DNA of 64,000 nucleotides from Notospermus geniculatus (GCA_002633025.1 NMRB01000676.1:206989-270988), one strand, 5' to 3'. Numbered from the stretch's first letter, positions 36,342-50,040 are shown. The notes: generated by a model not told the origin, from the sequence alone. Numbers and translations are program-made.

Positions 36342-39300
36342 GCGGCGGTGGTGGTTGTCGCGGAATCGTGGGTCAGTGGTTAGTGACGGCCGCGGAAAGT
36401 TGTTAATTCCTTTGGTTCGATATGGTTCTTACGGGAACGTCGAGGTCTTACCGACATTTTGAGATTACCTGTGGTCAGAATTAGGCAGGCAAAATAGGGT
36501 AATGATGGCCAGTTCGATCATTAAGTCATATCGTCTACTCTGAAGCGGCTCTCCTTTGCAAATAATAATAACTGGAGTAACCATTCATTGAATAATGGAA
36601 TGGTCTTTGGCGGATGTCAACATCGGCTGAAGGAAGAGCTGGGTGTTGTCCGTCTGGCTCGACGTGTTCAAGTTGGGTCTAATGAATGATGTGACAACCG
36701 GCACGTTCAGGGAAAATTGTCACGTGTCAACGACCGACGTATTTGGGGTTAATTGGCCCAGACTTTGAAATGAGGCGAGTCTGATGTCTGGAGTCGGTGG
36801 GAAATTTAATAAGCACAACAAACACAACTTACATGTACCGTCAAAGGAAAATCAAAATGAAAAAGGATCAATTTTCTTTGTGACACGTCGGGTCGTGGGG
36901 CGGGATGATGGTTGAATGTCATGTTCTGAACATTAAAGTCCTACATGCACCTTTTTTGCAGCTTAATCATTTGGAGCAGAATTACAATGAAAGAGCTTTT
37001 TATTTCGTGAAAAAATTCCAACCGGTTAGAAATTTATGGTTGATTTTGTGAATGACTCAGCTGAAATCAGAATGGGGTAAGACTGCCTCATTAAGTGATG
37101 TCACACTAGGGAATTTGCATAATGAACATGTCATTTCCCTATAGTGACCAAATTAAGCAATGTATGTGATGGGAAATTCAACAAAATGCAATTATCATGC
37201 AGAAACCATGCATCCAGCGTACTCTGGAGGGGTCAATTTGGAACGAATTTTTCCCTAGAATTACGTCACGAATAAATTAGCATATTTACATTGTTGAAGT
37301 CGTTCACAGTACGGTTTTTAGCCCAATGATTTTGACTGACAAAATCCTTTGTATCTCGCTTACTACTGAACGTAATTTCATGAAACAAACAGCAAAAATG
37401 CAGCTCTGTCCGAATGCTGTACAAAGCTGAAAAAGTGTGAGAATTCATTTTTGTGGTGCACATATGAAAACATTGTGTATACCAGTGGTGTACATCATGT
37501 ACAAAATGGGTTTAATATCAACTGCACTCGATTTACGAAATAAACAACAGTTGACTTTTGCGGCCAGTGGGCAGTGGTTGGGTAAAGTCATCCCTGCTGC
37601 GCCACACTCTCTAGAGTCCATGGTTTTGCTAACACTTCGCCAAGATTTTTGAAATAAAATGCCGAATGCCTGTTACCATGGAAATGACACATGTTACCTT
37701 TCAATCTTGATAAATGGGTCTTTTTGTCGTCTGCGTAGGTGGAATGACATTCCGTAGCTCGGAGATTTTTGTTCTTGTGCAACGGCGGTTTAAAAATATG
37801 GCGTCTTCTCTGCTGAGTAGCAGACGCCAAGGAAATTAAAAACCTAGTCCGCTGAAGAGATGCGTTCACCTTTCGCCGTGAAATTCGTGGAATGGGAAGT
37901 AAGAGTATCGAATTAATGGAATAATCATCCGTCTAACAGAAAAGTCAAATTATTCCTTCGTTGCGGCAATAACGAAGACAGAATCCTACTCGGAAAAACA
38001 TTACATCTTCTCCTGACAAATGCCGATGTTGAAACTCGACGCCTGTTTATTTCAAAAACGTTACATCTGCCATCGAATATTGATGCTTCACAGTTTGTCG
38101 TCTGTTTTCGATGAGCAACGCGTCACTTGTTTTCAGTCATAAATCACCAGACTAGGATTCTCCGCTCGTCAGTTTCAGGCGCAAGATCCAATCCATTATT
38201 ATTGTTACATGATGTATGGTGCTCTTAATTCCACTGGGAATGTCAGATCATTCGCCAATCGGGTAAGCTTCTTTCGTAACCTTTCTTCTACATGTAATTG
38301 GATCTTCTTCTCAATGGCTACATGGCTACAATCGGTTGATGGCGACATACAGCAACACGGACGAATGGAAAAAGCTAATTCCCTCTGGTAGCCTACCCTG
38401 TCGGTTTTTGAGACCAGTTCAGCCCAACCATAGACCATTTTTAGAGGGCCTTACCGCCGTCAAAATAGCCAGGACCGAGTTTTTGGTTATCAAAACAGAT
38501 TCATTTGGTCCTTTTAACAGGAGGGTTAGTTGGCCTACTTGTCATTAGATAATCGGCACGCGATTGAAGCTGTTAGTTTATGAATATTTTGGAAAGTCGC
38601 CACAAGTTTACCTATCCTTGTTGGTACAAAAACCTGATTCGTCTCTTACCTATATTTTTTACTCTTGTCCCTTCCTTACGGACAGATTTTGATAACTTAA
38701 ACACCCGTCCATTTTCCTGCGCATCAAAAGCCTGTCAAGCCTTTACGTCTCAACAGTATCGAGTTCGTGTGTCCTTCTTGTGCAAGCAAATGAACTCCCA
38801 AGTGCAACCAGATCCGTGGTGGCTTCTTCTAATAGATTTCTGCCCACGCACTTCAGCTATGGGCAAAAGACAAACCATTAGCCGTTATTTTCTCTTGAGA
38901 TATCGCTATTAGAAAGACAACACGCCAACCAATCAGAAAAGCTATTGGGATTTGATTGCGCGTTTGTGTTGATAGCGTATGTCAAACGGTCCATAGGGCA
39001 ACGAATAGCTTCGTATATTTTGTATTACTGGTTGCCCTTTGATGTTTCATGATATAGGGACAAACTAACCATAGCATAGGAATTAGTGGTTTGTTATTCA
39101 CTGTGTTCCTTCCGAGCAGAGTGATGAGGGCGCATGAAACCAGAGGTACAAGAGGAGCAAACCGAAAACACGGAACGCCGTACCTTTGGGCTAGCGAGAT
39201 TGGAGAATTACTTCTTAAAGGTCAATCAGAAAAACAGGCTAATATGGAAAAGATTCCTGCTATCAGGTATTTTACTGATGACTCAACGAAAATGATAGGT

Positions 39301-42300
39301 TTACCCTCCCTCCCGATATTTCTGTCTAAAAACTAGAAACTTGACATTTACCTGCAGCGGAGACGAAGTTACACTTAATAGTGTCTTCCTGTTTATTTCA
39401 TACGTAGTGAAATCGATCACCCAGATTTTATATTGATCATACTGATGCTGAAAAGGTCGCATTGAATTATAAAGTAGCCCTTCAGGCCTGCAGACGGCTG
39501 AAGATGAAATCTTTCGGCAGACAACAAAAATACTGTCAGGGAAAATAAACAAATCGGGCCGTAGGCCTATTCAAAAAGGGTGTTTAAGACTTCGTCAAAT
39601 GCATGGTGGACATGTGTGCATTTAGTGAAGTTACACGCGTGTAAGTCTAAGGCCTGCTTTCCATTGGAGCGTTTCCGCGCGCGGAAACGCTCGAAAGCAT
39701 TGTTTGTTTCCACTTCGTTGGTCACGGCGCGGAAAAAAACAATGGTTTCAAGCGTTTCCGCGCACGGAAACGCGCCAATGGAAAGCAGGCCTAAAGCAGG
39801 GTTCATTGGCACGCGGGTTTTGTCCGATTCTAGTCCGTAAAAAATACATGTACATCAAATGGACTTTTGCGTTGTCGTATCCGGAAAACTAGGGGCAAAC
39901 GGACTGAAAACAGACCGGATCCGTGCACCAATGAACTTGCTTTAATCGCGCGATGATCACCCTTTTTGAATATGGCCCATAATGTTTGTGCTGAACATTA
40001 CCGGTAGGCCTACTCATCGTTTGGTATGGGCCTACATTTCGACATTGCCCCACTTTCAAAGTACATTTAGCTGTCAGGCAGCCATTCGCGGCGTTTTCAA
40101 CATGGCTGCCAGTCAGCCATCATTAATTTGCATGACGTACGCAGTGAGCGAAGATGAAAGAGCGTTTTCCTTCTTTTTGTTATCAATTGATATCGTTTGA
40201 TATCGTCTTATCACAAACGCTAAGGAAAATTAACACTCACGCTGATTTCATCTTGCCTTTGAGGAGCAACACGTGACGGAAATTTTCCAAGTGATACCGT
40301 TATTTCCGTGGCCAGGCCCTGTTCGTGGTAGAACAATCACTTTGATTACCACCCCTTGGTTGTTGAAAAAACTCTGAGGGATGTTTAATCACCAAGAAGA
40401 GAACCAAACCTACTTAAACGTTCCTGGTGGCTTCATTGTCTTCCCGAGGTAGAGTTGTCTTTACGCTCGCAAAGGGATGACGAAGTGAGCGCAAAGAACC
40501 AATGCCAGCGCCAGCGCCTTGCTGCTGAATCCTGTTGTTGCGATACACGGCAAGGGAAGGAACCAGGTACGCTTTTAGGCCAAATTGATATTCAAAATGA
40601 TGATGAAATAATGGAGTATCGTGATAGAATAAATCCCGGGCTGCGATTTCCCTGAGGATACGGTGATCTTCTTCCTCGTCGCCGACTTTTTGTACCTCAA
40701 ATGCATATTTCAATTAAATCCTAACGCTTGAATACCCAGAGAAGAACCTGTAATAGCGAATGATGGATTTTCCGACAATTATTTTAGTAAAACCGATTGA
40801 TAGGGCGAACATGGTTTACTTGAAGGTGCAATCCATCCTACATTTTTCCTTTTCATCAGTTGGCAGGTACATTAAGCGGAGAGAGCGGTCTTTTATAATT
40901 GGGGACATCAAGTTGACTTGAGTTGAGGTAAAGTGAGAGATGGTGGATTTGAAAAATTAAATACACTACAGGTTATTTGCTGATTGTTTTTAGGGTCTTC
41001 GCTTTCACAATAACATAAACTGTAGATGTGACCGAGTGAAACTCATGTTGCAGACTTAAAAAAGGCCACTTTATGCCGATGGGGTTATCCAATGGAGCAC
41101 ATCGTTATTTTTATTAAAAAATGGTAATAACTATGATTTATGGGATGTTAATTGCTGCTATGTATTATAAATAGCAGTATTGCCTTTCTGACCTTTGTGG
41201 ATGCTTGCAGTAATGTTCGGGATGAGGCTGCAGATTTGCAATGCGCATTACAAAGGATAATAACGTTATACAGTCCTCAAGAGTGTAATATGCAATATTG
41301 TGAATGAGTTCGGTGTTACAACGCACTAAAAATGTTGCTGTATAATTTTACAGTAAGTACATGTATTGGCAATTGGGTTGCCAGAACTTGACTATAAATT
41401 TACATGAGGTTTGCAATTTAACTGACCTCTGTAAAACTGTAAAACAACCGAATAATAGGTAATTTTACTGATAATTCATGAGGAAATACATAAATGATGT
41501 TATTTCACAGAAAAGGTATGTTAAAAAACAGCTAATTGGAGCTTGTGGTAAAAAAACAGGACATTTCCTTCTGTAAAATTACATGTACAGTACAGTGTCT
41601 TTTTAAACAGTGACAGATCGCATTGATGCATACATTCCATTACAATTAGTGTTTAAATGTGTCCATCTTAAATGGTCCGAACATCTCGGCTTCACTGCGA
41701 GTCAGTGTCCATTCCTTAACGGCACTTGTCGGCGGTACTTTAGCGATGTACGCTCAAGGAAACTTGATTCTGTACGTGGGCCCCTTGCGCCTGGTGCTTT
41801 CCGCCGACACGACGCAGTGGTCATTATCATCATCTGTCTAAAGATAGATCGCTCCCTATGGCGTATTTGTTCCATTAGCTCGACACTTGCAGCGCTTGGT
41901 ATTTATTCAACCGAGAATCAGTCTCCCTGGTAGTGTCAGCACGCGATGGACGGACAGATAGGACCGGATGCGCGACACCTACGTGACAAAGATGCTCCGA
42001 AGACATAGACGTCATGTTTCCTGAAGGTGCTGAGAGTTGGCCCTCAATGGGAAATTTCCATACGGCTTACGCTGATACCAGTGACACAAACGTCGGCCTG
42101 TTAGTTTTCTGATGGCTGAGCAGAGTACAGTATATAAATTCATGTCTGCGAGATTGGATCTCGGTCTGTTTTCCGTGGGTAGTACGAGTTCTAACATCGA
42201 TCTCGCCCACATCCCATACCTGACGTTAAATACCAACTGATTTTCCCATTGATTTATTGTCGTCGGTTAATTAAGAAACAACATGATTTCATCATGGTAT

Positions 42301-44588
42301 TTTTGCGTGCGTGCTTGTGTATCACGCCATGTACAGTTCTTCACTGTAGGTTTCCTTACAACCAATAAAAAAAGCATTTTGTAATAAGAACGACAAACGA
42401 CAACCTTTAAAACACCACCAACATTTTGAGGTTGCTGCTCGAACGTACATGTATCATTTCCCTTCATCCCTTCTTGGAACCTTGGAGGAATTATACTGAC
42501 CTCAAGTTCCATTCATATTGATTGACGAATTAGGGATGGTATACAACATCTATATATACATCACCCCTATTAACAGTTTATACATAGTGTACGTGCCTAA
42601 ACCTAATGGAGCAATCAAGGCATAATTAGTGGAAGTGATTGTGCAGCTGGATGGAGACACGCCTCGGGCTCAGAGATCCAACGGTGATACGTCCCATAGC
42701 TGGCTTTTACCATCTTCTGTAACATCATTACTGCGGAGCCCCTGCCATTAGCTAGCTGGGACCGGACAATGAAATCAACAAGACTGTTGCATGTCAAATA
42801 ATTGCAATTTATGAGGTTGAAATATTGATGAGATCATAAAATTTTCATGCGATTTTATCAGAGAGTTGCTGAAAACGTCCTTCCGATAGCAGGCATGTTT
42901 TCAGTGGGTGAAAAGAAGCGCCATAAAGATTGATCCTATCTGAAATCGTCAAGAAACCTGACAAAATTGTTGATTTCTTTTCCATAACCAATCAAAATGC
43001 TCGTTGCTGTTGACGAACCAATCACAGGGCCCGGTCTTGAGCAATGCGGTTACGTGCCGATGGCGGCTATTGGCTCCATGAAACTGAGGGTTGAAAGCGC
43101 AATCTTTCATTGTATCAAAATAATTGTTGATAGGTCTAATGGTCTTGGACAAAGGTGGTCCTTTGTGGCGTTCAGCTTGATTGACCAAGGCTGATCATTT
43201 CTTCCCTTCCCTTCAACAGGTCATCGGCTCTGAAGAGACGTTGCTATATTTGCGCCATTTCCGAATCAGTCATATATGATCCACTTAAGTCCCGCAGGAG
43301 GCAACCAAGCAGTCTTATCTCGCATGATATTGAAATACGATTATTTCCCTTGAGTCGGCTGATTGCTGAGTGCGTTTATATACATCCATAATTGAAAAGG
43401 TGAGATTCGCGTGAGCCGTGTCCCCTGATGCGAAATCGTAATTTGGGAGGGTATGGTCAACTCTGCCCTCCAATAAGTGGAATTAGCTCTCTTCGATAAG
43501 GGGAAGCATGGTCGATTATACTAATAGCTCTAATTTGCACTACTTACAGTTGTGTACAGTGAAGCTTTCCAGTTGATCGTGCATCCCCCGATCTCGAGTG
43601 AAGGTAACTTCCTTCACCATCAGATCTTGGCCAGAGCTTCGCCAAACAACTCTGGAACAACTCTGGCACCATAACAATTTGGAGCGTCCTTCTCTCAAAT
43701 CCATCTCCAGTACCATCGTCGCATCGCCTCTTCAATTCATAACCCCGTCACATCGCTGACCCTAGTTGTTCTGTGGGCAATCGATTCATCATCCGACTCG
43801 CCATCAAATTGAGATGAAAATTACACCAATATACAAGAGAAGCAGCATCGTTGTCTTGTTTGATTGGGGCTATTCGCCCGATTGAGCATTCATCGCAGCC
43901 GTGCGTTTGAACTCTGGCAAATGAAGAATGTATAGCGATTGGTATGACATTTACAGGAATTCACCAATCATACTGTCTTTAGGGGCCATCCCGATGTTTA
44001 TTGATGACAAGAAACGATAGTCATTAATTTTCATCCTCCAGCCGTTCCACTTTTTTAACGAGCAACACGAAAAGAAAATATGATGATTGGTTTCGAACGT
44101 ATCCCCCCCCCCCCCATGTGAGGATATCTAATTTGGCGAGGACACCTTTCTGTCCTTGGGTCTGTTTTCCTTTTCCACCTGTTGGTAAAGGAGGTAATTT
44201 GTTAGGGGAAAAATTTATGGCAACCAGAATACAAGGACGGATATCTCCCTTTAATAGGCGAAATCAGTGAGACTTGTGTTCATAAGACACTTTGAGAAAT
44301 ATCACGATGAATTGCCTGTTTCTATGGCAATCATGGCCGTATATCTGGTCAGAACGCCCCCGAGCTGTCAGCAAAGTGCGCTGAGAGATTGGTATATGCG
44401 GGATCGAGGATTTGCCGTGGGTCACGTCCTCCTTTGGTCAAGCAATGGGAGGGAGCTTCTGAAATATTTCTGCGATGGAGTATTGGGCATCGCCTTCTGC
44501 CGTGTAGTGGTGGCGCTGAACTTTCCATGAAGACTCAGCGATATAAAAAGGAGGCCCTGCCCGATGTGAAAGAAATGCAAGTCCGCCC
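36342..44588. other. intronic DNA without recognised genes
   Basis: I see no exon with protein character in this 8.2-kb stretch. Notable non-coding items are a hairpin at 39651-39791, a 13-base C run near 44103, and ACATGTAC words. ORFs of about 100 codons (38580, 40414 minus, 41610) lack flanking splice signals and conserved motifs. Confidence 0.4.
39651..39791. repeat. palindromic MITE-like hairpin
   Basis: GGCCTGCTTTCCATTGGAGC at 39651 is mirrored at the right end (CCAATGGAAAGCAGGCC, ending 39791). Inside, each arm carries its own small palindrome GCGTTTCCGCGCGCGGAAACGC, and AAACAATGGTTTC mirrors GAAAGCATTGTTT. Confidence 0.75.
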
Positions 44589-44656
44589 GGAACCAAGGTC
44601 CCATGGACCTTGGTTCCTTAGGAATGGGGGCCCTACGGGCCCCCATTCCTTAGGAA
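44589..44656. repeat. two adjacent perfect palindromes
   Basis: GGAACCAAGGTCC then GGACCTTGGTTCC (44589-44617, centred on CATGG) is followed directly by TTCCTTAGGAATGGGGGCCC and its inverse (to 44656). The arms overlap in GGTTCCTTAGGAA. Such doublets could form alternative hairpins; no function is known to me. Confidence 0.7.
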
Positions 44657-44891
44657 CCACTGTCCTACCCGAACTTCTGTTCCTGTGTTACCAATCCTAT
44701 ATAAAAGGTATAGGACTCTGATTACTAGGGGACTTATATTTCTTTTACAACAGTGACAGAAATCAAAGTCCGCCGTAACCGAAGTCCTTCCCCTTTTGTA
44801 GGCCTATTAACTGCACAATTAAATAGAATCTGTATAGCTCTTTAATAGAACATGCATTCAAATAGCTAAAATAATCGGTCGTCGGTCAGCC

Positions 44892-44966
44892 GGTCACTCG
44901 TGGTGTAGTGGTTCGGGGACCTGCACATAAAGCAAATACTGCGGGTTCGACTCCCTGTCGGGCAAC
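44892..44966 (+). repeat. tRNA-like sequence (SINE head), not a functional tRNA
   Basis: A-box-like TGGTGTAGTGGT at 44901 and a consensus B-box GGTTCGACTCC at 44944 are spaced as in a tRNA gene. A T-run suitable for RNA polymerase III termination follows at about 44969. However, the acceptor ends pair poorly, the T-stem has mismatches and the anticodon loop has C instead of U at position 33. I therefore call it a tRNA-derived SINE fragment or tRNA pseudogene. Confidence 0.6.
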
Positions 44967-45471
44967 TGTTTTTTTTTGTTTAATTTTTTTTTCTTGTCAT
45001 CTTCGGTCATTACACAACATNTGATTCCAGCCTGGTCGAGTGTCTATGCTTGTGCGCATTCAGAGAACCGTTCAGACCCATTCTGGTCCCGTAGAAAACT
45101 GCACCACGATTTTGATTGGCCCAATGCCAGTGGAGGAAGTGACGTCACTGTTAACGGCGCCCTCTATCATCACATAGCTTCCTCATTTCCACCATCAGCA
45201 TATGTTTGACTTTACTTTCTAGAATATTTCTGTCGGTGTTTATTTGATTTCTGTCGCAGTCACTTCGGTCACTTCAATCTCGATGGTGTCACTTCATGCA
45301 TCCCTTGGGATCATCCCTCCAGCCATCTTCTCCATCCCGTGTCACGGCATAATCAGACTTCTTGCCGTGTCCACTGGGATCTCGAATTAAGTCTATCTGC
45401 CTGTTTATCCGGTAGCGACATGGCACAGCATCACGGTTGACCTTTCCCGTCGATTTCACCTCAGGATATTA

Positions 45472-45589
45472 GGGAGGTTTCGTAAGCGCCCAGTTAGGCC
45501 ATACGACGACATTTATCTATTGTTTGGGTATACCCACACAATAGATAAACGTCGTCGTAGGGCCTAACCGGGCGCTTGCGAAACCTCCC
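45472..45589. mobile_element. palindromic MITE with GGGAGGTT ends and TA flanks
   Basis: GGGAGGTTTCGTAAGCGCCC at 45472 is mirrored by GGGCGCTTGCGAAACCTCCC ending at 45589. The arms extend inward through AGTTAGGCC and ACGACGACATTTATCTATTGT. Each end is flanked by TA. A TA target site is the mark of Tc1/mariner-type insertion. A second element with the same ends is at 46305-46450. Confidence 0.85.
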
Positions 45590-46304
45590 TATTGTCAAAC
45601 TTCTGCACGGACTGAGACGAGCAGGCTTTCTAAGTTTGGGTTGATCATGCCAAAGAGAACATTACATAGCACCTTTGAAAAATCTTTGAGAGATCTATCG
45701 ATCATGACCCTCAAAGATCAAAGGAAATTCATGATAATTAACACCTTCCAGTGCATGAGTGCGTACTTAACCTGACAACACACGAGTGGGATGAGATCAA
45801 AGAAATTATTTACTTTGTTGTTGATAGAATATTTAAAGGAGGGGTTAGCTTCCCCAAGCTGTTGAGTTTTGGAGGAGTAAGGTAGACTTTCTCCCACCAG
45901 CCAACGTTTCGGTAAGCATGCGAACACCTGAGGCACTGACAAGATCTAACAGTACTACGTGTAGAAGCTTAGCTTAAGCCTAGGTCACATATCCACTCCG
46001 GGGCCCGTACGGCGACCGTACGGCGAGTAAAAACAGACATTTTGGCCAATTTCTACGGTGCCCAGTTTGATCTAGTTTAATTTCCGCTTTTCCATTGAGG
46101 CGATTTCGGCATAATTCAGCTTCGATCTGAGTTTCAGTCTCAAAAATCCACAGCAAGCCGCTGGGTGGGGAAAATCGTACGGCGCCCGGTGGCATTTGTG
46201 ACCCAGGCTTTAGTTGACAAAAGTGCGATCTTCTAAGATGTTGTCGATAAAATGTAGGGATCAGGGATTCAGAATTAGATTGCTGTAGAATTTGATACTT
46301 TTTA

Positions 46305-46450
46305 GGGAGGTTCAGACATGTCAGATCAGGCGACTTATCACGGATCCTTATACGTATACGGATCGAAATGTAGGCAAAATTTGTCTTCGTTGTACAGAAT
46401 TCTATCCGTATACGTAAGGATCCGTGATAAGTCGCTGATCTCAACCTCCC
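46305..46450. mobile_element. second GGGAGGTT-ended palindromic MITE
   Basis: Starts GGGAGGTTCAGACATGTCAG and ends with the near-inverse CTGATCTCAACCTCCC, with TA on each side. The arms share CGACTTATCACGGATCC, then TATACG and CGTATA palindromes. The internal sequence differs from the element at 45472-45589, so only the ends are shared. Confidence 0.8.
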
Positions 46451-46869
46451 TATTATTAGCATGGCGTAATTGTATTGGTGCCTTAAGTGCAACCAAGCTT
46501 CTTAAAGTGTGTTACAGTGTCCTTGCTTACCTCAGGCTCGCTAATACGACCCATGGTCATGAATCAACGATTAGTATAGCAATCAATTGTTACAGGATGC
46601 TAGTTTGCCAGTTTCGCCAAAGATAGCATCCTGTTTCTTGATTCGACGATAAAATTGTCAACATCCAGGATGGTAAAATTGACTTAGCAGCCAATCTTTT
46701 CTATCTTTTACGGAGATGTATGTTACGAGTCAGGTGGGCGAACTCTCAGCGTCCTAGTCGTGGCGTGTTGGTTCTCAGCCTTTGGTCCTGTCTGCAGCCT
46801 CTTTGTTCTTGGAGCCCTCTACCCTGCTCCTTCCTGTTGGGTCTGCATCATAAACCTCAACTGAGCATG

Positions 46870-47007
46870 CACAGTAAAAAATCGTCGTGTAAGCGTTACA
46901 CAAAGAACACCGATTTTCAGTGTTGTAGGTGTTACACCGGGATGAACACTGAAAATCGGTGTTGGGCACTAAGTAACCCTGATATTCGGTGCAATTTTTT
47001 TACTGTG
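46870..47007. repeat. palindromic element with CACAGTAAAAAA ends
   Basis: CACAGTAAAAAATCG at 46870 is mirrored by TTTTTTTACTGTG ending at 47007. Inside, ACACCGATTTTCAGTGTT and AACACTGAAAATCGGTGTT form a strong hairpin around GTAGGTGTTACACC. Non-coding, MITE-like. Confidence 0.75.
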
Positions 47008-47683
47008 AAGCTGTTTACCTGGTGGAACTCAAGCAACCTTCGGTGCAGAATTCGGTGATATAATCCCACCTAGTGATAATTTTCCTTGTGCGTCAGGTCG
47101 ATAATAATCCAAATTGCCAAAGGTTGTTAAGCAGCGCTGTAGCTGATAAACAGTCGATTATTCGCTGGCCTCCAGCGCAGTCGGCCCCCGCCAGAAATGC
47201 ACAGAAAATTGATTTGATTTGATAGGAGATTAGCTGTATATTTCCCCAGAGATATCGACGTTTTTTTCAACACTTATTGGCTGCAAATGGAGAAATATGC
47301 TCAGTTACAAAATTTGCTAGGAAGCAGCTGCTGTCATGATATGATATGGATCTGGTTGCCAATGATAATGCAGGTGGCAGATGCGTTACTCTCCATTTAA
47401 GAAGTCGTCGCTGTTCACCAGTGAACTATCATAAGTGGTAGGCTAAAGGGTTCATGTACTTTGAAGCTGGGGTTACTGCGGCTTATCCCGACAGATCATT
47501 GTACGCGGAGGATTACCGGTGTCATAGAATGTCATGTACCCTGATATGAGGTGTCTCCCAACGAAAGATTCTGACGGAATAAGGATCAGATACAATAGGC
47601 CGGACAGTAACAGACAGGAACTTCTGTCACGAGGGGTCCCCTGCAGAACAGAAGCGAACATCTCGTATCGGAAACATTAGATT

Positions 47684-47970
47684 CACTGTTAGAAAAAAAC
47701 CGACGATTCTACAGAATAGTCTGTGCAGCAGAGTTACAAGCACTTTGATCTGTAAATTTACAGAAAGGATTCAGGGTCAAAGGAATATATGTCATTGCCC
47801 ATGACCCTTTGTTTGGAAGGTCCCTAGGTGTAACATAAAACGCAGGTCATTGGTTCAGATGCGATGCCTTTACATGTAACTAAAAAAGTGGCCCCTGTAA
47901 TTTCACAGAAAGTGCTTGAAACTCTGCTGCCAGAAAATTCTGTTAAATTCTTCTGTTATTTCTAACAGTG
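47684..47970. mobile_element. MITE of the CACTGTTAGAA family
   Basis: Begins CACTGTTAGAAAAAAACC and ends TTATTTCTAACAGTG. Subterminal motifs TTCTACAGAATAG, GCAGCAGAGTTACAAGCACTT and GTAAATTTACAG are mirrored at the right (AAGTGCTTGAAACTCTGCTGC, TTCTGTTAAATTCTTCTG). 287 bp. I could not find a convincing target duplication. Confidence 0.85.
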
Positions 47971-48195
47971 TGTCAGACAAAGGGAGCTTGCTTGGGCGAG
48001 AAAAAAATCATGCTATCTCAATCTTTAATCTTCTTCTTGTAAGTTGTCACACTTAGGAGGCCTATTTCCGATATCATTCTTTTGTCAGATTCCAGGCACA
48101 CCGTATTTGCTGTACCGCTGAAGTAGGTAATGACTAAGTTTGAGAATAGCAAGAAAGATGAAAAATTCGTTTTATGGAAAAACCAATTTGATGTG

Positions 48196-48609
48196 TAGAC
48201 CTATACCTTGTTCATACCTGAACTCATCTTAATAATAAATGGGTGTATTCACCTACGGCGGGTTGCTATTTTTAAAGAACGTGCTTTGAAGATTTTGAGT
48301 CGATGTTAATACTTTGTCAGTCAGATTTCCTCGCTAATAATCGGTGGTTTTCATCGCAGACTCCATTTGTATACAGCGTTGACAAAAGTTATCCATCTTA
48401 TGGTTTTTAAGGGAGTGTACCAACATGACAAAGGGTTTATAGAAAAGTTGATAACTTTTGCTGACTTCAGACGCATCAGAGAAATCATGCCACCATTAGG
48501 CAATTTTCTCTGATATCATGCTCTGGCGTTTAAGAACAGCAATCCGCCTCAGGGGAATACACCACCATTTACTATTAGGATGAGTTGAGGTATGAACAAG
48601 ATAGGTTTA
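48196..48609. repeat. 414-bp imperfect inverted repeat
   Basis: TAGACCTATACCTTGTTCAT at 48196 runs on through ACCTGAACTCATCTTAATA. Its decayed reverse complement ends near 48609. Arms are about 85 bp. Inside lies another inverted pair (TTGACAAAAGTTATCCA near 48380, GTTGATAACTTTTGCTG near 48447). Probably an old MITE, possibly with a nested one. Confidence 0.7.
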
Positions 48610-50040
48610 CCAATGTCACCAGGGCCTCAACCGACATAACACTCGACACACCTATCACGTATTCATGAACCCCCACCCTCCTGTGAATGGCATAGAATTA
48701 AAATTACCATCGTGAAATTACAGGAAATCACGTTTTAGACTCGTACTTACACTGATTTAAATCGATCTTTCTGCATCACTTGTCCACTTAATAAATAACA
48801 TTCCTTCATAAATAAGTGGCTTGAGTCTAGGATGGAAATATATTACATCAACACTGATTATACAGTGTGTTAGCGCTGCCGAGTATTGCAATCGATTTCC
48901 ATAAAGGGTTCATTAAGCTGAAGTTGCAGCTCTGACGTCAATTTTTCACCAGTGGTAGAGCCTTCAAAGGCAGTATTTATAGTATAAACATCATTTTAAC
49001 ACAACATCAACATACACTAGGAAATCGGCCTATACGCTAGTGTGACACACATCACGCAAGCCATTTGATGTTTCAAGTTGTAATTGAATTACCGCCCAAG
49101 GTTTGGATGAAAGTACAGGTTATTGACCATTGCGCATCTGTGCCTATCCATACTGTTTATAGTACGACATTCATGATTGGCCAACCAAGGAATTATGTAG
49201 GAATGAGAAACAGCAGTTGTACGATGTCAGGAATACTGTTGGTGAAAAGCAGTTTGACTGAAACTGGTTTATCCGCATCTTACAAAAAGCATATTTGAGG
49301 AATCACTGTGAACCCGCCCTCTGCTGTGATCATGATATCCACCCGCGTAAATTGGATGCAAAATTAGCCAATTTCACGTTCCTTTCCTTTTGTAGTCGAA
49401 GTTATTTTGGGGGGTTCGCAGATCATGAACGCAGTGACAGTCATGACAATCTTCTGACAGCATACATGTAGCTGCGTACGCACCCGATGTAATTCGTGGT
49501 GACGGAAGATGGTGTTTCCAACTTTGCTCTTTCTAATGGTTCAAACACGACGGAAACCAAGTTTTTACTTTCCTTTTGGGGTTCGAAAGACAGAAATCGG
49601 TTCCTGCCTGTAGTATACATATGGTTGTTCTTCATTGGCAATTGCATCTGATGACAACATAGTCGTGACTGCCAGCGTCTTCAAAAAATGATAAAATGTT
49701 ACATCATGTGGCCACGCGAAACATACAACATCCGCAGTTGCATTACAAGGTAGAACGAGTTTCATAATCCAAAGCGCACGGCCGTTCTTTGATGAATATT
49801 TGGGAAGTTCGCCTCTAATTGAGTTGATACTTGTGGATAAAAATAACATTTCTTTGGTCGTCATCGAAAGAGGAGAAAATCATGTCGATTGCTGATACAG
49901 AGGGATAGGCTGACATGTACCGGAGGCTAGGAATAGGGGACTTCGTCATCATCAAGGATTGACAAGGAGCTTATGGGGACGCTTGTTCCCTTTCATTTAT
50001 ATCATTGGCAACGAGTTACATCATCCTCTTCTCTTTTCAG

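Larger units (their letters stand above)
10876..50040 (+). other. very large putative intron of the prohormone gene
   Basis: About 39 kb lacking any recognised gene. In order: an abutting direct duplication (11562-29672), an N gap (30013-30184), a second tandem duplication (33361-36341), a GGTGGC-rich tract, and numerous hairpin elements to 48609. Acceptor-like sites occur, but none leads into an acidic, dibasic-rich frame like the flanking exons. Missed small exons remain possible, also inside the gap, so the interval could hold more than one intron. Confidence 0.45.

Noticed and set aside
44892-44966. Functional tRNA gene
   Set aside because: Position 33 is not U, the acceptor stem does not pair and the T-stem has mismatches; kept only as a tRNA-derived repeat.
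49565-49864. 99-codon minus-strand ORF just upstream of prohormone exon 2
   Set aside because: Protein-like at first sight, but no recognised motif and no splice context; ORFs of this size are expected by chance in 64 kb.
49959-50040. Alternative start (ATG at 49959) continuous with prohormone exon 2
   Set aside because: The bases before 50041 are a textbook acceptor (CTCTTCTCTTTTCAG); the upstream residues do not form a good signal peptide, whereas the exon at 10746 does and matches in phase.
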